DNA of 64,000 nucleotides from Dehalococcoides mccartyi (GTDB lineage: Bacteria; Chloroflexota; Dehalococcoidia; UBA2979): the NCBI GenBank assembly GCA_945865925.1, contig CAMBFG010000002.1, positions 76,421 through 140,420 of the forward strand, read 5' to 3'. The notes under the pieces are model-generated. The model made no database searches and had not been told where the DNA came from. It saw only the letters and a program-made list of their open reading frames with translations. The position numbers were made by a program, and so were the translations under genes. Positions 59,071 through 64,000 of the stretch are shown piece by piece (positions within the stretch are counted from its first letter, which is position 1; each line of letters starts with the position of its first letter).

Positions 59071-60381
59071 ATGGATCGGCGCGGCACTCTGCTTTCGGCG
59101 GCACTGGTCGCGACCGTCCTTGGAGCGCTGTACGCGTGGACCGTCGCACCGACGATCGCGGTGCTGCACAACACCGTCGACAGCGCCGAACTCGTATCGG
59201 TGGCGGCTGTCCTCGGTGTGGCGCACCCGACGGGCGAGGCGATCTGGCTACCGCTGGCGCGACTTGCGCTCGAGGTCGTGCCCGCCGACGAACCCGCGCT
59301 CCGGACGAACCTGCTCTCGGTGGTACTGATGGCGCTCGCAGGCGCCCTCGTCGCTGTCGCCGCGCGGCGATGGCGCCCCGAGACACCGTGGTGGGGCGCA
59401 GCGGTCGCCGGGCTGCTGTTCGGGCTTGCGCCGGTGGTGTGGGCACAGGCGATCGTGACTGAGGTGTATGCGCTCCAGGCGGTCATCGCCGCACTGGCGC
59501 TCACCCTCGGCGCGGACGCTGTCGAGGGGCGCCGCTGGCGTCCGTTTGCGTTTGTCCTCGGCGTGCTCGTCGCCAGTCACCTCACGGGGCTCGCGCTCGC
59601 CGCGCCGCTGCTGATGGCGGCGCTTGCTGGGCCTCGGCGTCCCCAGGGACGCGAGGCAGCGTGGTGCCTCGCACTATTCGTGTTACCGCTGCTGTACTGC
59701 GCTGGCTACCTCTGGCTGCGCGCGGACGCTGAGATCGCCTGGGGCGACACCGGCACGCTCCGAGGGCTGCTCGACCACCTCGGCGGCGCGTCGTATCGGA
59801 AGGCGGTCGACCTGTCGCCCCAGGACGTGCTGTCGGCGGTACCGGAGACGATGCGCCGGGCGCTCCGGCAACTGCCGCCGCCGGCGTGGCTCCTGCTGAT
59901 CCCGGGCACCCTCGCAGTCGTGCGGACACGAGGACGGCTCGCGCTGGTGTTGTTCGCGTGGGTGGCCGCGCTCGTGCTGTTCATCTCGGGCTACCTCGTG
60001 CTCGGACGTGAGGATTACTTGCAGGGGACGACGATGGCGCTGGCGCTCGTGGCCGGGTGGGGTGCCGTCGATGTGTGGGAGTGGATAGCCGGGCGGCTCC
60101 CCGAGCGAAGCGCGAGGGCAGCGTTGGGCCTCGTGGTTACGGGGCTCTTCGCGGTGTGGGCAGTCTGGGTAGGCGACGACGTCTCGCTCCGTGGCGACAC
60201 GACACTCGTCGACGAGGCGCGGGCGCGGCTCGCCGAGGTCGGAGACTTCGGGCACATTCAGACTGGGCGTGACCGCGAGACATTCCCGCTCTGGTACGTC
60301 ACCACCGTGCTGGGCGAGCGGGCTGACGTCACCATCATCGACGAGCGTCTGAACGCGCCCACGGTGGGACCGCGTCCCTAG
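59071..60381 (+). CDS. DUF2723-like polytopic membrane protein
   Basis: APTIAVLHNTVDSAELVSVAAVLGVAHPTGEAIWL..GLAPVVWAQAIVTEVYALQAV..ASHLTGLALAAPLL. Confidence 0.82.
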   Translation: MDRRGTLLSAALVATVLGALYAWTVAPTIAVLHNTVDSAELVSVAAVLGVAHPTGEAIWLPLARLALEVVPADEPALRTNLLSVVLMALAGALVAVAARRWRPETPWWGAAVAGLLFGLAPVVWAQAIVTEVYALQAVIAALALTLGADAVEGRRWRPFAFVLGVLVASHLTGLALAAPLLMAALAGPRRPQGREAAWCLALFVLPLLYCAGYLWLRADAEIAWGDTGTLRGLLDHLGGASYRKAVDLSPQDVLSAVPETMRRALRQLPPPAWLLLIPGTLAVVRTRGRLALVLFAWVAALVLFISGYLVLGREDYLQGTTMALALVAGWGAVDVWEWIAGRLPERSARAALGLVVTGLFAVWAVWVGDDVSLRGDTTLVDEARARLAEVGDFGHIQTGRDRETFPLWYVTTVLGERADVTIIDERLNAPTVGPRP

Positions 60382-60884
60382 CGCTGGGCGTGCGGGGGTC
60401 CGAGGCGGTGTGCGAGGGCCTGGAGGTACGCCTCCTGCGCCGCGGTCGGCTGGGCGCCTGGCCGCGCTGCGCGCACCTGGCGGTGGGCGTCGGCGAGTGG
60501 GATGTCCTGGTGCATCAAGAGGGCGATGGCGACCGTCGGCGCCCGCCCGAGGCCAGCGTGGCAGTGGAGATACATGACCACGGCGCCGTCGCCGCGCTCG
60601 TGAGTGAGCCACGCTCGCAGGTCCTCGATCTGTCCTGGGGCCGGTGCAGCGTGATCACGGATCGGGAGGCGACGCCAGTGCAATCCCAACGCCGCCATCA
60701 TCGAGGCGTCGTCTTCGGCTTCCCCGCGTAGGTCGACGACGTGGGTGACGCCCTGCGTCACCAGATCGCGGTAGCCCGCCTCATCGAGTGCAGGGCCGAG
60801 GAGGAGCCACGGGGCAAGGCGGTCGACGCGGGCACGCTTCGACCGACGTCGAAACAGCGATCGGAGGGGGATGCCGGGAGCCAT
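60378..60884 (-). CDS. Dual-specificity / tyrosine phosphatase
   Basis: VTHVVDLRGEAEDD..VVMYLHCHAGLGRAPTVAIALLM (CX5R P-loop). Start placed at 60884. Confidence 0.88.
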   Translation of the reverse strand: MAPGIPLRSLFRRRSKRARVDRLAPWLLLGPALDEAGYRDLVTQGVTHVVDLRGEAEDDASMMAALGLHWRRLPIRDHAAPAPGQIEDLRAWLTHERGDGAVVMYLHCHAGLGRAPTVAIALLMHQDIPLADAHRQVRAARPGAQPTAAQEAYLQALAHRLGPPHAQR

Positions 60885-60921
60885 GCCCGCAGGATACGGT
60901 GGCGGGGATCGGTCCGTAGGC

Positions 60922-62370
60922 CTACTCGCCGGTACCGGTCGGGCGGGCGTCTGTGGCGGGCGGGCTACCGGCCGCGAGGTTCTGCAAGCGTAGGCGCGGG
61001 ACGTCAGGTTCCGGCTCGTCACCGGCGCTATACCCGCGACCGTACTGGTAGTGGTAGTAGCCGGCGTCACGCGTACTGACACGGTTCAGCATCAGACCGG
61101 CGATGGGTCGTCCAGTCTGTGCCAGTTCTGTGATGGTGGCACGCAGTTCACCCATCCTGGTCTTCCCGGCACGCGCGACGATGATCAGCCCATCCACGAG
61201 CATCCCCAGGACGGAGGCGTCCGTCACGACGAGCGCGGGCGGCGAGTCCATGAGGACGACGTCGAACCGCTCGCGCAGCCCGTCGAGAACCTCCTGCATG
61301 CGGGCCGAGCCGAGCAGCTCCGAGGGGTTGGGCGGCAGCGGCCCGGAGGGCAGCACGGTCACGTTCGTGTGGAGTGAGCGCACGAGGGTGCGATCGATAT
61401 CAGGCTCCCGCGACAGCAGGAGCGTCGTCAGCCCCTTCGAGTTGTCGACGCCGAACACCTTGTGGATCGTCGGGCGGCGCAGGTCTGTGTCGATGACGCA
61501 AACGCGGTGCCCGGCCAGCCCGAACACGACCGCGAGGTTCGCCGCCGTCGTCGTCTTGCCCTCGCCCAGGCCGGGCGAGGTCACGAGGATCAAACGACGG
61601 TCGTGCCCCAGATCAATGGCGTAGGAGAGGTTCGTACGGGCCGCGCGATACGCCTCGGCAATCGTCGAACCCGGGCGGTTCGCGGCCGGGAGTTGTTCGC
61701 GAGCGTTGCGGCGGCGCCCAAACTGCTCGATGCGCGCGAGGATCGGTAGGCCCGTCTGCTCCGCCGCGTCCTCCCCGGACTTCACGGTGTCGTCCAGATA
61801 CTCGATGACCATGACGACCGCGATTGCCGCCAGCATGAGCAGGACGCCGCCGAGTACCGCGTTCACGAGCGGTCGAGGCGAAACGGGATCGCGAGGCGGC
61901 AGCGCCTCCTCGACGACCGAGACCTGCCCGGGACGGCTGGTCAACGCCGCCTCGTTGGATGAAATAAAGGCACGGGCGACGGTGTTCGACATCCGCGCTG
62001 CCAGGTCAGCGGTGGAGGCATGCGCGGTCACTTCTAACAACTGGGTGCCGCGAGGGTTGGTAACGCCGATCCGCTTCTCTAGTTCGGTCGTGTCGAAGGG
62101 CAGGTTGCCGTCCTGAATCGAGCGGTCGAGCACCGGACGAAGCGTGACGAGCCGGGAGAAGGTGTTTGCCAGGCGTTCAGCCGTCTGGAGGTCATTCAGC
62201 TGGACGACCCCCTCGCCCTGCCGCTGGACGACGAGGAGTGTGGTCCGGGCCTCGTAGGAGGGGGTGAGCCGGGTCGACACCAGAAATGCGGCGACACCGC
62301 CCAGGACAGCGGCACCCGCTACCAGCCACAACCACCGGCGACCGAGTTGTAGGAGGATGGCAAGATCCAT
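60922..62370 (-). CDS. Polysaccharide co-polymerase / BY-kinase (Wzz + CpsD/CapB-like fusion)
   Basis: Wzz N-term with two TM; EAYRAARTNLSYAIDLGHDRRLILVTSPGLGEGKTTTAANLAVVFGLAGHRVCVIDTDLRRPTIHKVFG; C-terminal Tyr cluster YYHYQYGRGY. Confidence 0.94.
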   Translation of the reverse strand: MDLAILLQLGRRWLWLVAGAAVLGGVAAFLVSTRLTPSYEARTTLLVVQRQGEGVVQLNDLQTAERLANTFSRLVTLRPVLDRSIQDGNLPFDTTELEKRIGVTNPRGTQLLEVTAHASTADLAARMSNTVARAFISSNEAALTSRPGQVSVVEEALPPRDPVSPRPLVNAVLGGVLLMLAAIAVVMVIEYLDDTVKSGEDAAEQTGLPILARIEQFGRRRNAREQLPAANRPGSTIAEAYRAARTNLSYAIDLGHDRRLILVTSPGLGEGKTTTAANLAVVFGLAGHRVCVIDTDLRRPTIHKVFGVDNSKGLTTLLLSREPDIDRTLVRSLHTNVTVLPSGPLPPNPSELLGSARMQEVLDGLRERFDVVLMDSPPALVVTDASVLGMLVDGLIIVARAGKTRMGELRATITELAQTGRPIAGLMLNRVSTRDAGYYHYQYGRGYSAGDEPEPDVPRLRLQNLAAGSPPATDARPTGTGE

Positions 62371-62634
62371 GGCGCGGATAGTCTCATTCCGCACAGATTC
62401 CGTCATGTGGCTGATCGAGAGTGACGCGCTCCGAGACCCGTAGGACGGCATACCCGCCCTTCCGTACGCGGTTAGCATGCGACCTAGCGCCGGTCTGCCG
62501 CGCCGACGCACGGAGCCGAGTAGGGTGCATCCTGTCCGCAGACTCGGTAAAATTCACGCGTCGCGGTGTGCAATTGAGCATCGAGATCAGCGACATTGCC
62601 GTAGCCGTCACGGCGTACCGAAGGACATGGAACG

Positions 62635-63555
62635 ATGAAGCGCACCTTCTGGCGTTCTTCTCGCGTTTGGTCCGCAGTTGCCACGCTGGTAGTGGTAGCG
62701 ATCGCGCTGCTGCCGGGCACCTGGAGCACCGCAGTCGCTCAGACCGGTGGCGGAGAGATCGCTCCGACTTCCGTTAGCACATCCACCGCCACCTCGACGA
62801 CCACCGTTACCTCGACAACCACCAGCACGGCGACATCCACCGCCGCACCAACGGCAACGTCGACCACCCTTCCCGCAGCCGGCGGTTCGGTCACCGTCCC
62901 GAACGCTGGGCTCACCATCAACTTCGGTCAGGGGGCCCTGAGTACCAACACGAAGGTGGATTTCACCCCACTCGTGCCCGCGCCGACGACCACAACGACC
63001 ACGCCGCAACAGGCGCAGCAGACGAGCACCGCAGCGGTGCAGTCGCTGACTTCGCAGAACGTCCCGCCCCCGCCCGGCGTCGGTGGGACCGGTGGCAGCC
63101 TCATCCAATCGTTGTTCACACTCGACGCTTCCAGCACCACAAACGGGGAGAAGACGAACACCTTCAATGCACCGGTGACGTTGGCGATCGTTGTGCCGCC
63201 GGCCACCCTTGGCCTCGCTGGTGGGAACCTGGCAAACGTCCAGGTCTTCCGGTTCAACGAGACCAACCGAGCGTGGGTGCAGGTCGCTTGCTCGGCCAGT
63301 GCGACCGGGCTCTCCTGCAGTACCTCTGGGTTCTCGATCTGGGCGCTGGTCGTCGCCACGCCGGCCGGTGGTCAGATTGCGCCTGCCATCGGGACTGACG
63401 CCGGTGGCGCGACACCGGTGACGCCCCGCCCGGCAAACACGGGCACGGGCGTGACTCCGGACTCGACGTCCACCCTGTCGATGCTGGCGGCGATCCTCGC
63501 GGCGGGCAGCCTCCTCGGCGCGGGCGCGTTCGCCGTACAGCGCCGCCGGTCCTAA
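62635..63555 (+). CDS. Secreted surface protein with C-terminal sorting-like signal
   Basis: Signal peptide; Thr/Ser/Pro-rich segment; C-terminus PANTGTGVTPDSTSTLSMLAAILAAGSLLGAGAFAVQRRRS. Confidence 0.78.
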   Translation: MKRTFWRSSRVWSAVATLVVVAIALLPGTWSTAVAQTGGGEIAPTSVSTSTATSTTTVTSTTTSTATSTAAPTATSTTLPAAGGSVTVPNAGLTINFGQGALSTNTKVDFTPLVPAPTTTTTTPQQAQQTSTAAVQSLTSQNVPPPPGVGGTGGSLIQSLFTLDASSTTNGEKTNTFNAPVTLAIVVPPATLGLAGGNLANVQVFRFNETNRAWVQVACSASATGLSCSTSGFSIWALVVATPAGGQIAPAIGTDAGGATPVTPRPANTGTGVTPDSTSTLSMLAAILAAGSLLGAGAFAVQRRRS

Positions 63556-63583
63556 CGACTGCAGCTTCGGCGCTAGGACCCAC

Positions 63584-63618
63584 AACGACCGCCTGTCCTT
63601 GCGGGCAGGCGATCGTTT
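63584..63618 (+). terminator. Rho-independent-like terminator
   Basis: CGCCTGTCC-TTGC-GGGCAGGCG (9-bp stem with one G-U), extended by AACGA/TCGTT, ending TTT; between convergent genes. Confidence 0.65.
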
Positions 63619-63632
63619 CGCGCGCACGAGCG

Positions 63633-64000
63633 TCAGTCGAGGCGGATCGCGCCCTCGATGACCGTCACCGCATCTCCGCCGATCTCCACGTCATCGGGTC
63701 CGCCCACGGCAACGGAGATGCGGGCGTCCCGTCCCATCTCGCGGCCCTGGGAGGCCACGTACGAGCGGCCCGTCCTCGACAGCAACCCGGTCGCGCCGAG
63801 GTACGCACCCAGCGCGGCATTGCAGGAGCCGCACGCGGGATCCTCGGGGACTCCGGCACCCGGAGCCCAGGTGCGGACGCGCACGCGCTCGGTCGCGGCG
63901 ACGTCCGAGGTGATCGCGAACGCTGAGATGCCCAGCGCCCCGACCTCGCGGCTGAATGCGTCGACGGCGACGAGGTCCGGGCGGGCCGCCGCGAGCGCGT
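63633..64000 (-). CDS. PhzF-family isomerase-like protein, partial (runs off right edge)
   Basis: RVRTWAPGAGVPEDPACGSCNAALGAYLGATGLLSRTGRSYVASQGREMGRDARISVAV; PhzF EDPaCGS motif. Confidence 0.9.
   Translation of the reverse strand, partial: ALAAARPDLVAVDAFSREVGALGISAFAITSDVAATERVRVRTWAPGAGVPEDPACGSCNAALGAYLGATGLLSRTGRSYVASQGREMGRDARISVAVGGPDDVEIGGDAVTVIEGAIRLD

Noticed and set aside
62740-62900. Short-period ACC/ACG-type repetitive DNA as a microsatellite
   Set aside because: Explained by the Thr/Ser-rich stalk of the surface protein.
63584-63618. Hairpin considered as part of a CRISPR or small repeat family
   Set aside because: Single copy, located after a stop codon between convergent genes with trailing T residues; best read as a terminator. 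No regularly spaced repeats were seen anywhere in the window.

Overview
A 64-kb, high-GC, chromosome-like bacterial segment, densely packed with genes. The gene content suggests a Chloroflexota-type organism, but that is inference only. I see no rRNA, IS element, prophage or CRISPR array. Two tRNAs are supported: Lys-TTT and Pro-CGG. Core genes include ilvD (cut by the left edge), murB, sbcC/sbcD, ubiE/menG-type, purU, a fused AccD-AccA, rnhA, gyrA, thiL, tsaE, tsaB, ndk, and a PhzF-like gene cut by the right edge. Accessory content includes three luciferase-like monooxygenases (LLM), several MFS transporters, a P450/ferredoxin/hydrolase/lactonase-like catabolic run, and a surface/polysaccharide region with a BY-kinase, a tyrosine phosphatase and a sortable surface protein. 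The most notable observations are: (1) a 31-aa, six-cysteine peptide with a strong Shine-Dalgarno, divergent from an ArsR regulator whose start codon lies inside a 12-bp palindrome; (2) a compact NurA-HerA-Mre11(SbcD)-Rad50(SbcC) operon of archaeal type; (3) a cytochrome P450 split by one in-frame TGA; (4) a C26 glutamine-amidotransferase fused to gamma-glutamylcyclotransferase; (5) recurrent leaderless-promoter geometry (TAnnnT + 6-7 nt + start codon); (6) convergent gene pairs repeatedly sharing a 4-nt stop overlap, mostly CTAG. Family calls come from reading translated motifs; no database search was run.
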